Assembly (NCBI GenBank): GCA_020809705.1
Contig: CP085825.1
Location: forward strand, 7,192,001-7,256,000
From: Calonectria ilicicola
Taxonomy: Eukaryota; Ascomycota; Sordariomycetes; Hypocreales; Nectriaceae
DNA length: 64,000 bases
Direction: 5' to 3'
A program made the translations under genes and the position numbers. The notes under the pieces are model-generated. The model made no database searches and was not told the origin of the DNA. It saw nothing but the letters and a program-made list of their open reading frames with translations. Every line of letters begins with the position of its first letter. Positions within the stretch are counted from its first letter, which is position 1. Below are positions 1 through 9,404 of this stretch, piece after piece.

Positions 1-502
1 TCGATGGCTCTATTTTTGGGGTATGCTTCAATTCACACACGAAACTCCCAGGACAATTGACCAAGGACTCCGGTCAAGTTGCAGTGAAGATTGAGAGCCA
101 TTGTATGGAGAGTTTATGGCGCCTCATAGAGCTACCGATGTACGGGCGGCCGCCCAAGTTCAGCCAATCGTACTGACCCCACAAAGAAGGCCAGCACGAC
201 CAGGGTTTGCTACGCAAGCGAAGGTTCATATGTGATAGTGGCTGCTGGTTTCGTATAACTACAATCATGGGCGGTTCCATTGGACAACCATACAGCATGC
301 TACTGCAAGGATAGCGGTGTGATAAGCGCCATTGATTCTGGCCTTTCTACCCTTCAAGGACGCAATTAAGGAATAACAGGGATACTATGCAGTTCGGCGA
401 GGTCGCGAGATATAAATACTCCTTGTAGCTTGACGTTCAGATTTGATCACTTCCATGAGAACTTTACCCTTGAAAATCTGACACAGCTTCTATTTTATCA
501 AG
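1..502. other. Intergenic, no gene seen
   Basis: Only short unsupported reading frames are present on either strand. The last 120 bases are the likely promoter and 5' leader of the hydrolase that starts at 503. A 'tataaata' string at about 410 could act as a TATA-like element; this is inference from position only. Confidence 0.5.
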
Positions 503-1426
503 ATGAAAAATCCATTTGTCTCTCTGGGTATTTTTCAGGCCTTGCTTATTCATAACCAAGTATCGGCTGCTCACGACTATGCAAGCTTGCATACCGGGCT
601 GGTCAAGACTCAGGATGGAGTTCATCTGAACTACACACAAGCAGGCCCATCAAACGGCCAAGAACTCCTCTTTATTCCTGGTTGGCGGCAAACTGCTGCG
701 CAATGGCAGAAGCAAGTGGCATACTTCTCCACTGCTGGCTATCGAGTGACGACCTATGACATGCGTGGACACGGAGATTCCGAGAAGCCGGATTTTGGAT
801 ATCGACTGAGTCGCTTTGGGGCCGATTTGAATGATCTACTGACTCAACTCGATCTCAAAAATGTCAGCATCATTGCTCATTCCATGGGTTCTTCGGTCAC
901 ATGGGCATGGTGGGATCAATATCCGGAGTCGCACAGCCGCGTTGATCATTTCGCGATCGTTGATCAATCGTCTGTCCTCGTGGCGGACCCTACATGGAAC
1001 AAATCTGAAGCTGCAACGTTCTCCTCGGCCCTCTTCACCCCAGAGGGAACGTATACATTCGCACACAACATCAGCCTAGAAACGCCACCGTTCGTCAAGA
1101 GCATGTTCACGACCGACGTTTCGCAGGTAGACTACGAGTTCGCCTTGAAGCAAAATGAAAAGATGAGCGACAAGAACGCGGCAACGCTGTTGATCAACCA
1201 TGCTTTTGCAGACTGGCGGGACGTTCTACCACGCATTACCATACCCGCACTGGTTATTTCTGGAGATGTGAGCGTGAACAATGCGACTGGTATCTCGTGG
1301 GCCGCAACACAAATCCCTGGTGCCAAGAGCTATACTTTTACAGCGGAGGAGAAGGGAAGCCATTTTATGTTTTGGGAGAATCCAGATAGATTCAACACCA
1401 TCATTGAAGACTTTGTTACCTCCTAA
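503..1426 (+). CDS. Secreted alpha/beta-fold hydrolase
   Basis: A single-exon protein of 307 residues. The N-terminus (a short hydrophobic stretch ending near 'SAAHD', residues 1-23) looks like a secretion signal. The rest fits the alpha/beta hydrolase fold: an oxyanion-side 'FIPGW' strand near residue 58, 'YDMRGHGDS' near 85-93, and a nucleophile elbow A-H-S-M-G with Ser127. A C-terminal 'KGSHFMFWENP' supplies the probable catalytic His287, and an Asp on the 'VISGDVSV' strand is the probable acid. Family members include esterases, epoxide hydrolases and lactonases, and the substrate cannot be read from sequence. It lies alone, convergent with the F-box/ankyrin gene. The start is chosen because it directly precedes the signal peptide. 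Confidence 0.88.
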   Translation: MKNPFVSLGIFQALLIHNQVSAAHDYASLHTGLVKTQDGVHLNYTQAGPSNGQELLFIPGWRQTAAQWQKQVAYFSTAGYRVTTYDMRGHGDSEKPDFGYRLSRFGADLNDLLTQLDLKNVSIIAHSMGSSVTWAWWDQYPESHSRVDHFAIVDQSSVLVADPTWNKSEAATFSSALFTPEGTYTFAHNISLETPPFVKSMFTTDVSQVDYEFALKQNEKMSDKNAATLLINHAFADWRDVLPRITIPALVISGDVSVNNATGISWAATQIPGAKSYTFTAEEKGSHFMFWENPDRFNTIIEDFVTS

Positions 1427-1565
1427 GGACGGTTGGTAGTCCGATGCTACGACAGAATGTATACGCATTGCCATCGGATGACGACGCATTCAATAGTGCT
1501 GGATTATGGTACAACTGAAATTCATAATAGATATTATGCTAATACTATAACTATGTCGAGAGATT

Positions 1566-3344
1566 TCATCTGGGTCTATAACACCGGTGATCAGCAAGTT
1601 GATGTGATCCGTCCTCACACCGTAGTCCATGGTCATGGCAATCTCTGCAAATTACGAAATGACCCAGACATATCGTGCATTGAGACGCTTCATCACCGTA
1701 GCCTGTCTTTCTAGTGCAGACATCGCACCAGCATCGAATCTGAGGTCGATTTTGGTATGACTCGTGATAATGATCATACTCAAACTGACCATTATCGCCG
1801 TGCCTCAACACGGGCTTCCTGCCCCCTAGAATAGCAATGACGTTGTAACTTTGTGTGTGTGTGGCCCAGTCTAGCAATGTCCGGCCGAACGAATCCGTGT
1901 GGTCCATGTCTTCGTGGTCGACAATATCCAAAAGGAGTTGAACGATCTCTGCCTGGTCGTTTCTTATAGCTGCATCTAATGGACTGAACCCATATTTGTC
2001 TTTGACATTGAAAGAAACGCCCCGGTTAAGGAGGAGCTTCACCGTCTCAACACGCCCACGCATGGCGGCGTGGTATGCTGCAGTCCTCCCATAGTTGTCC
2101 CTGAGGTTGGGGTTTGCTATCGCGCGATCTAGGAGGAATTGAACCGTGTCATGGCTGTGCTGAGCGGCGAGATGAAGAGGAGTACAGCCAGTATCATCAC
2201 GTTGATGAGGATCAACGCCTGCTTTAAGCAACATCGGGGCAATGCCATCATTGCGAAAGGTAGGTAGCATGTGGAATGCATTCTGTCGCTGTTTGTCTAC
2301 AGCCTGTGCATCCGCACCACTTTCCAAATACAGTTTCACCAAATCTTTCCAGCCATTTGCGGTTGCAATCAGAAATGGCGACGAACCAAACGAGTTTCTC
2401 GCCTCAATGTTGGCTCCCTTGGCAAGCAGCAGCTTTGCCATTTCAATGGAACCAAAGTCAGAGGCTACGCACAGAGCTGTGCTTCCCACAGCGTTTGGGA
2501 ACTCAACGTCAACGCCCTTTCTGAGCAACATTTCTAGGGACTCCTTTTTATTGTTCCGAACAGACATGGTCAACGGGCTTTGACCACCGGATTCACGTGA
2601 AAGGATTGACGTTTCGGCGCCATTGTCGATGCAAAGCTCGATGATATCTGGCCGGTTAATGGCAACACTCATGATTAAAGGAGTCCATCCCTGCTGATTT
2701 GGTATATTGAGATCAGCCCCGAATTCTATCAATAGCGCCATCATTTCATAGCACCCCGAGTCCGCGGCGGCGTGTATCGGAGTAAACAATGAAAACTCCT
2801 TCATATTCACGTCCAGTCCAAGATTTAACAGGTACCTCGTTACATCGACCTGTCCGAGCTTGACGGCCAAACCAAGCGCGGTGCCTTCATTGCTTGGTGG
2901 TCTTGGGTCGATGCCGGCCTCGATGAGAAGCCTCAGAATGTTAGCATGGCCATACCTGATGGAAGCTTGCAGAGGAACCCAGCCACACATCCGCTTTGCC
3001 TCTGGATCAACACCTGGGGTGTCGAGAAGCAAGCGGACGAGGTTCTCGTGGCCGTGTTCGACAGCCAGCGGCAGCAGGATGAAGTCATGAATTTTCACAC
3101 CAGAGGCAATTGCACGCGTGATGGTCTCGCAGCGCCCCTTACTCGCAGCCCAATCGAGTGCGGCTCCCTTGAAGTTGCGAGCATTTAGCAGGTACACATG
3201 GGCGATGAGCGCGTCGTACAATCGGCGGCAAGTCGTGGCCAAGGCAGCAGCATCGACACAGGAATCGAGGTACTGGAACGAGAGCAGGATCAACTCGTTG
3301 GGCAAGTCTAGAAGTGACATTTCATGTAGAGAGAAACTGCACAA
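1566..3344 (-). CDS. F-box / ankyrin-repeat protein with C-terminal Cys-rich finger
   Basis: A single-exon protein of 592 residues. An F-box-like helix set (LPNELILLSFQYL...) occupies about residues 12-50. It is followed by about a dozen ankyrin repeats (recurrent 'G.TPLH.A', 'LLL..GAD' patterns, about 85-520). The C-terminal tail of about 55 residues (about 535-592) is rich in paired Cys and His (C-W-C-x2-C, C-x2-C, C-x2-C, then H...H) and resembles a ZZ-type zinc finger. F-box/ankyrin proteins usually act as substrate adaptors of SCF ubiquitin ligases or as scaffolds; that role is inferred. Met9 ('MSLLDLPNE') is an equally likely start because the F-box follows at once. The upstream leader is rich in GAGT repeats. 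Confidence 0.85.
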   Translation of the reverse strand: MCSFSLHEMSLLDLPNELILLSFQYLDSCVDAAALATTCRRLYDALIAHVYLLNARNFKGAALDWAASKGRCETITRAIASGVKIHDFILLPLAVEHGHENLVRLLLDTPGVDPEAKRMCGWVPLQASIRYGHANILRLLIEAGIDPRPPSNEGTALGLAVKLGQVDVTRYLLNLGLDVNMKEFSLFTPIHAAADSGCYEMMALLIEFGADLNIPNQQGWTPLIMSVAINRPDIIELCIDNGAETSILSRESGGQSPLTMSVRNNKKESLEMLLRKGVDVEFPNAVGSTALCVASDFGSIEMAKLLLAKGANIEARNSFGSSPFLIATANGWKDLVKLYLESGADAQAVDKQRQNAFHMLPTFRNDGIAPMLLKAGVDPHQRDDTGCTPLHLAAQHSHDTVQFLLDRAIANPNLRDNYGRTAAYHAAMRGRVETVKLLLNRGVSFNVKDKYGFSPLDAAIRNDQAEIVQLLLDIVDHEDMDHTDSFGRTLLDWATHTQSYNVIAILGGRKPVLRHGDNGQFEYDHYHESYQNRPQIRCWCDVCTRKTGYGDEASQCTICLGHFVICRDCHDHGLRCEDGSHQLADHRCYRPR

Positions 3345-4059
3345 CTCTGGATTTCAATGCATGAGATGATGAGTGGGAATGAATGAGTGAATGAGTGTGT
3401 GAGTGGGTGAAAAGGAACAGATAAAATGTTGGGAGTCATCCTGAAACTTTGCCTGGTGGCGGTCGCGCGGGGTCCCGCCAAAACAATGGAAGAACGTGTC
3501 TCCGTTTTGCCGCCGAGTCGGGATGCACCGACGTGTTGGTTGGTCTGGAATCCAAAACAAAAGCATGCATTAGCTCGTTGGTGCGATCAGCTGAGTTGCT
3601 TCGATGCCTGCGGTTGGTCCATGTCTCACTTCTCGGACAGGATCTTCGGCGTCCGAAATTGCAGGTTCCTTGGCACCAGATACATCATGGACCCTGTCGC
3701 CTGTCTATTCCAAACGGGGTATACTCTCACGCAATCTTACCAGGTCCTTTGAAAAATTTCTGACAAGCAGAATAAATTTGCGTGGTGAAGCCTGTGCCTT
3801 ATCCAAGGAAAAAAAGCTGTTGTAAATAGTGTTAGGAACCATTGGCATGCAGGGCAGCTTTTGAGGTGGGTACAAGTAACCATGACAATATCCTGTATTC
3901 ATGAGTGATGTAACATATCAATTTACTATTTGTATGCGTGCTTTGCGTACTGCTCACATCTCCCGTCTCTACTTTCAACTCGTTTTGCGAATAAAATCCA
4001 CACCTAACTCTGTTACCTTTAAGTTTGCTTGCCTTGAAAGGTCGTTGCTCAGTGTGCCA
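3345..4059. other. Intergenic, GAGT-repeat leader, no gene seen
   Basis: The region lies between the start of the F-box/ankyrin gene and the 3' end of the b2-like dehydrogenase. Bases of about 3375-3410 are an imperfect GAGT/GAAT tetranucleotide run in the likely 5' leader of the F-box gene. The remaining open frames show no family signature. Confidence 0.5.
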
Positions 4060-5792
4060 CTAGAGCTTCCCCTGAGGTCGCCACTTCACATATGGGTGTC
4101 CGCCACCTCTAGCCACTAAGTGATCAATATCCGATGTGTTGACGAGACCTGGATGGACCTGAGATAGATCTGTGATACCAATAAGCTTCATTGCACTCTC
4201 CATTTCATCCTTCAGTACTGAAGTATTTGTTAGCTGGTGAATTTTGTGATGTCATGGTAAATGCAACTTACTCTGAACCAAATGCTCAGCACCCGCTGTC
4301 CCATAATGTAGGGAATACAAAAAGGTCCTGCCGATGCCCACAGCCTTAGCTCCTAGGCACAAAGCTTTCAAGATATCAGCTCCACGTCTGAAACCTCCGT
4401 CAACATAAACCTCCATTTTCTCGAACAGCTCAGGGCAATTCCTATGCATTTCTAATAACAGCAGAATAGAGGGCGGAGAGAAGTCCAAGTTTCGGCCCCC
4501 GTGGTTGCTAAGCAAGATGCCGTTCACATTATGCTCCATCGCAATCTTAGCGTCTTCAAAGGAGGTAATGCCCTTGAGGATAAGAGGAAGGTTTGTCACA
4601 CTTCTTATCCACTTCAAGTCTTTCCAAGTCATTCCTTGATCGATGTAGCGTCCCATTAGTCTAGTCAGACCGGAACCAGTCCTGTCGGTCGCTGCACTCT
4701 CCCCGGTGACTGGATTGACGATGTGGTCGTCCACCTTCAATCGCTCATCAGATTCTCGTTTCCCCCTTCCTGCAGCATCAACTGTGACGAAAATGGCTTT
4801 AATTCCAAGAGACTCTGCCTTTTGGAGGAATTCTTTGGACTTTTGCCGTTGCTTGTTCAAGTAAAGCTGAAAGAGGAAAGGATACCCTGGTGCTTGGCCA
4901 ACAATTTCGTCAAGTGGATAACTTGCACTAGATGAAATCTAGTCTTGGTTAGAATACAAGGGGGATACAGTGTGCATTGAAGGGGACTTTTACTCACAAT
5001 TTCCAGGATCCCGGTCGATTTTGCTGCACACGCAAGACCTTTCTCCGCGTCGGGATTGATCAGTTTTGCCAATCCTGTTGGGCAGATAAACAGTGGCAAG
5101 TTGACTGGAATGTTTAGTATTGTACTTGAAGTGTCCACGCTTGAGACGTCTCTCATAACTCTCGGTCTAAACCAAATCCGTTTGAGCATAGACTCGTTTG
5201 AATCTCGTGTCCAACAGTCGGTATCCGCGGTAGAATAGAATGCAAAAGCCTTCTTTGGCGCGAACAACGCAGCTGACTGCTCAAAGTCGTAACTGATTTT
5301 AACACAAGCTGATCAGTGTACTGAAAAATTAGATGAAGGTTTATGTGTCATATTTCTCACCTATTTATGATCGTATGCAGCTTTGGTCGTTCGCCGGCAT
5401 CCTGTTCGGGTGATGCGACCGAATTCGCTGGCTTAGGTGTCATACTCCATTCATCGGTGATAGTGGATAGATCGAGCATTCCTTTAAAACAGTCGTCAGA
5501 GAGATTCTCTCTAACAATAGACATAGCATGGACTTCCATATACGCCTCAGTTGCATCTCTTCCGGCATACTTCAATATGACTGCGAAAAGTCAATTTTTG
5601 TCGTCACATTCCTGGCGCATACGTACTCGAAGCGCCTCCTGGGTGTTCTTGGACAAACTGAGTTACGTCCCAAACTTCGCGCTCAATGACAATCCAGCAA
5701 TCGTCAATAGCGCTATGCAGGCATACTTGCTGACTCGAGACCAATTTTTCTTCAGCCATTGCTTTTGTGTATAGAGTTGGCAAGACTTTCAA
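4060..5792 (-). CDS. Flavocytochrome b2-like FMN 2-hydroxyacid dehydrogenase
   Basis: Five exons (5627-5792, 5361-5580, 4998-5292, 4272-4938, 4060-4217) join in phase into 501 codons. Residues of about 12-90 form a cytochrome b5-type haem domain (WIVIEREVWDVT, haem His in EHPGG, second His in 'MEVHAMS'). The FMN alpha-hydroxyacid dehydrogenase domain follows, with 'PRVMRDVSSVDTSSTIL', 'VTVDAAGRGKRE', the catalytic His motif 'SNHGGRNLDF' and 'VDGGFRRGADILKALCLGAKAVGIGR'. The family oxidises L-lactate, L-mandelate or related hydroxyacids to 2-oxoacids. The absence of a clear mitochondrial presequence suggests a non-classical CYB2. It shares a 444-bp promoter with the divergent aldehyde dehydrogenase. 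Met12 (MAEEK) is an alternative start. Confidence 0.9.
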
Positions 5793-6236
5793 TTCCTGTG
5801 ATGAAAATTCATGCAGAATTCTTTTGTCCGATTTAGAAGATCTGGATGCTTAAGCTGGATCTTACAACCATGAGAGAGTTGAGCTATAGAAAGAGAAGCT
5901 CAGTGGTGATCACTAGTGGTAAGACCTTGCTGCGCTCAATATGCGAAGCTCCGGAAATCTCCGGATATCACCGGATGTCCGCGTATCCACTGTTAGGGAG
6001 GCATCGGCAAGTGAAGGAGCCGATCGTGCAGCCAATAGCCTGAGGCGAGGTGACTGTGATTTATGCCATGGTATTGAAGTATCTGTAATTGCATATTATG
6101 AGTGAAATGAAATAATAATTGAAATGGGAGAACATTCACAGTCCCTAACCCAAACGCATCTACATTACAGTTGAATTCTGGGCACACAGAGCTTATCTCG
6201 TTGCCTCGCTTCGCATTACTTTAGCTTTTATCAAAA
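5793..6236. promoter_or_regulatory. Divergent promoter with stacked CGG-N6-CCG sites
   Basis: The 444 bases separate the hydroxyacid dehydrogenase (minus) from the aldehyde dehydrogenase (plus). At 5951-5974 three CCGG cores are spaced exactly ten bases apart. This gives two overlapping CGG-N6-CCG inverted triplets (5952-5963 and 5962-5973), and a further CCG follows at 5979. This is the half-site geometry bound by some Zn2Cys6 dimers of the Ppr1/UaY type. A Zn2Cys6 gene lies 3.6 kb away. Binding is inferred. Confidence 0.55.
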
Positions 6237-7812
6237 ATGATCCTCAGTCAGCTGATTGAATCACCACACATAACTTATGAACAGCCTCTTGGTTTGTTTA
6301 TAAATGGTAAGTGGGTGAAAGGTGTTGAGGGTAGGACCTTTGAGACTATCAATCCTACCACTGAAATGCCCATCGCTAGAGTTTATGAGGCTGGTCCAGA
6401 CGGTGAGTGTTTTTTCCGAGAAATCTTTTTTTTTTTTTAAAAAAAAAAACGAACATAAAATGAAGATAAATATATAGATCTATACACTGACATTCGGACA
6501 AGATGTTGATCTTGCTGTAAAAGCAGCTCGGAATGCTCTTCAGGGTGTTTGGGCACGGACCAAGCCGGCGACTCGGGGTTTGATGCTAACGAGGCTTGCG
6601 GATCTTTTCGAAACATATCTGGAGACTCTAGCTTCGATCGAAAGTCTAGATAACGGAAAGGCGTTGTCTAAAGCAAGAGGAGACGTGCAGCTGGCCGCAG
6701 ATTGTTTGCGATATTATGGCGGCTGGGCAGACAAAATCCATGGCAAGACTATTGACACGGATTCCGAAAGCTTCGTTTTCACACAGCACGAGGCAATTGG
6801 TGTATGCGGACAGATCATTCCATGGAACTTTCCTTTGCTGATGTGGTCCTGGAAGATTGGACCTGCTCTTGCGACGGGAAATACTGTGGTATTGAAGACG
6901 GCGGAGCAAACGCCTTTATCAGGATTGTATGCAGCCTCGCTTTGTGAGAAAGCAGGTATCCCACCTGGAGTTGTTAATGTGGTCTCGGGTTTTGGCCAGA
7001 CAACCGGAGCTGCTATGGCATCTCACATGGATATTGACAAAATTGCCTTCACTGGTTCTACTGTGGTGGGGCGCAAGATATTGGAAGCCGCAGCGAGATC
7101 CAACTTGAAGAAAGTCACCTTGGAACTTGGCGGGAAATCACCACATATCGTCTTCAATGACGCAGACGTTGAAGATGCAGTTTCTTGGGTCAACTTTGGC
7201 ATCTTCTTCAATCACGGACAGTGTTGCTGCGCCGGGTCGAGAGTATACGTACAATCTGGTGTGTACGACAATTTCGTTGAAGCCTTCAAGAAGCGAGCTG
7301 CTAGCAACGTTGTCGGCGACCCCTTCGATCAGAGAACATTCCAGGGACCCCAGATTAGTCAACTACAATTCGACCGGATCATGGAATATATCCAATCAGG
7401 AAAGGACGAAGGCGCAACAATTGAAGTTGGTGGAGAGCGTTACGGTGACCAAGGCTATTTTATCAAACCAACACTCTTTACAAATGTGCATGAAGAGATG
7501 AAAATAGTGAGAGAGGAGATTTTTGGACCAGTGTGCACTCTGACCATGTTTGAAACAGAAGAGGAGGTTATTGCAATGGGAAACAAAAGCTCATATGGAC
7601 TGGCTGCAGGTATACATACAACCAGCCTCAATACCGCCATTCGTGTCGCAAAGGCTTTGAACGCAGGAACGGTCTGGGTGAACGAATATAATACATTGAG
7701 CCCACAGGTTCCATTCGGAGGATTTAAAGAATCTGGTATTGGACGCGAGCTCGGCGAGTATGCCCTCGAAAATTACACCCAAGTTAAGTCTGTTCGAGTA
7801 AGACTCCAGTGA
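6237..7812 (+). CDS. NAD(P)-dependent aldehyde dehydrogenase
   Basis: Two exons (6237-6402 and 6503-7812) join at phase 1 to give 491 residues, the normal length for the ALDH superfamily. Visible motifs are 'IIPWNFPLLMW' (cofactor fold entry), 'GNTVVLKTAEQTPLS', 'FTGSTVVGRKI', the general-base Glu in 'LELGGKSP', the catalytic Cys in 'NHGQCCCAGSR', 'EEIFGPV' and 'PFGGFKESGIGRE'. It would oxidise an aldehyde to a carboxylate. Divergent pairing with the FMN dehydrogenase suggests the two act in one route. The intron contains a T13A11 run (6426-6449). The substrate is unknown. Confidence 0.95.
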
Positions 7813-8233
7813 TGCGGCGGCTGAATGGAATTTTTTGAAGATTTTTGGTCGATCACTTTGGTACCGTAGAATAGAATGAAATTCATCGCAAATTCTCATT
7901 GCGAAATGAAGAAAAGCCTCTTTGAGTGAATGAGTAATAGTCAAGATTTAGATGGCGGTGGACCGAATACGAATCCACAATACTGCTTCCTTGGTAGGAT
8001 TGAGCACATAGATGAGTTCGAGATTTGAGCCGGTGCCTAGCCACTAGTTGCTGCAGTATCTGATGGCTTCACTAGATGCTGTTCAGGCCCTAAAAGCTCA
8101 TAAATGCCAGTTACTATGACCAATGCTTGACGTGACCAAATAATTTAGTAATGTGGGTTTTTTTTAATAGTAGATCATCAATAGTGGAAACTTCGAAATT
8201 CCGTTTTTTGAGTAAGGATAATTTAAGACTGCT
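7813..8233. other. Convergent intergenic region, no gene seen
   Basis: This 3'-3' gap between the aldehyde dehydrogenase and the cupin gene is AT-rich. No supported reading frame or repeat was found. Confidence 0.5.
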
Positions 8234-9049
8234 CTACTCTGCAATGGAAGCTATTTGGACTCCAAGTATCTCCGTATTATACACAATGCGCCCCTTATCC
8301 ACAACCTCTTCAACGCTGAGCTTTGGAAACCGGATATCATCAAGGTCGCCGGTGAACTCCTTATATTCCAAGGCATCTTTAATTGGCTCTGTGGAAGCGG
8401 TTGGGAAGAAGGAAGTTGGTTCTTCATATTCGTAAACCATGGTAAAGGTGCCAGAACTGATGCTTCCGTCTGGCAATTGCACACCAGCGGGGCAAGCTGT
8501 CCATGTATGCGGCACACCGCCGATAGCGTCTACCAAGGAGCCAGGCGCAACGACGAACAAGCTCCCTGCTATTTCCACCATCCCAACCCCGTTCAAAACA
8601 AGGATTCGCTCATCAACCAACTTGTTCTTTTTGAGGTCCATGTGGATGTGACGCGGCAAACGACAGCTCGTGTTGAATTCGATGAAACCGAGCTGGCCTG
8701 CGAACCCTTTTCCTCCAGCTGTAGTGAGCTCGTGCATAGTAAGGTCCATGTCTACGAAAGGCTTTTTGATACGAGCACCGTTCCCATGAGTGATGCGGCA
8801 GCCATTTGAAAGAGTTAACCCGTTTGCGGAATCATCACTCATGTTTGTGGTTTGTTGAAGTGGCTTAGTTGTTATTTGCCGATTAAATGCTGTAATCCCA
8901 GGATTAACTCTTGCGATGCTTTTAAAGAGGGAACGCTGTGTGCGTAAAAATAATTTTGGGTGAGAAACCATATGGATGAATTTGTATGGTAATGCTGAGA
9001 GTCCTAACGGTGTGATAAAAGAGACATCGGCTTCATATGCACGTGTCAA
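8234..9049 (-). CDS. Single-domain cupin protein
   Basis: A single-exon frame of up to 271 residues. The conserved part begins near Met70 (MSDDSANG) and runs about 200 residues. It has a cupin barrel with metal-ligand candidates in 'CRLPRHIHMD' (His-x-His), a following Glu in 'DERILVLNG', and a late His in 'GGVPHTWTA'. Small cupins of this kind include dioxygenases, isomerases and decarboxylases. The first 69 residues are Arg- and Ser-rich and lack acids in the stretch after Met27, so they could be a mitochondrial presequence. If not, the real start is Met70 at 8842. It lies tail-to-tail with the aldehyde dehydrogenase and head-on behind the Zn2Cys6 regulator, so a role in the same pathway is likely but unproven. 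Confidence 0.75.
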   Translation of the reverse strand: MTRAYEADVSFITPLGLSALPYKFIHMVSHPKLFLRTQRSLFKSIARVNPGITAFNRQITTKPLQQTTNMSDDSANGLTLSNGCRITHGNGARIKKPFVDMDLTMHELTTAGGKGFAGQLGFIEFNTSCRLPRHIHMDLKKNKLVDERILVLNGVGMVEIAGSLFVVAPGSLVDAIGGVPHTWTACPAGVQLPDGSISSGTFTMVYEYEEPTSFFPTASTEPIKDALEYKEFTGDLDDIRFPKLSVEEVVDKGRIVYNTEILGVQIASIAE

Positions 9050-9404
9050 ACAAGTGGAGCGTTGTCGGGAGTGCCGATGCTTTACTGGGGAAGTGGACCG
9101 GGTCCCGTAGATATCCGGTCTCCATCATATCCATTGCAGATCTATTTGTCAATCGTGAAGCGTTGGCTGATATCAACAGTATCTCAACATCCAGTACGCA
9201 TGACGGCGACGCTGGTAAATCTACTTGATATTTGATCACCAAATCATCAATTGCTAATAGAAGATACTAAGAAGATGATTTAGAAGCACCCAATCGCATG
9301 GAAAGAACGAGCGGATAAGTTTTGTAGACTAATCAACGCTATATCGCGCAGTACGATTTCTGTATTGACATCTCATTTGGTTGAAGATACTACCAGCAAA
9401 TTAT
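9050..9404. other. Intergenic, upstream of cupin gene
   Basis: Contains the probable cupin promoter. A CGG-N5-CCG pair sits at 9066-9076, one base off the N6 spacing seen elsewhere in the cluster, and CCGG cores lie at 9098 and 9115. No gene seen. Confidence 0.4.

Noticed and set aside
74..298. 74-codon minus-strand frame at the window start
   Set aside because: Short, no motif, and incompatible with any joined exon I could build.
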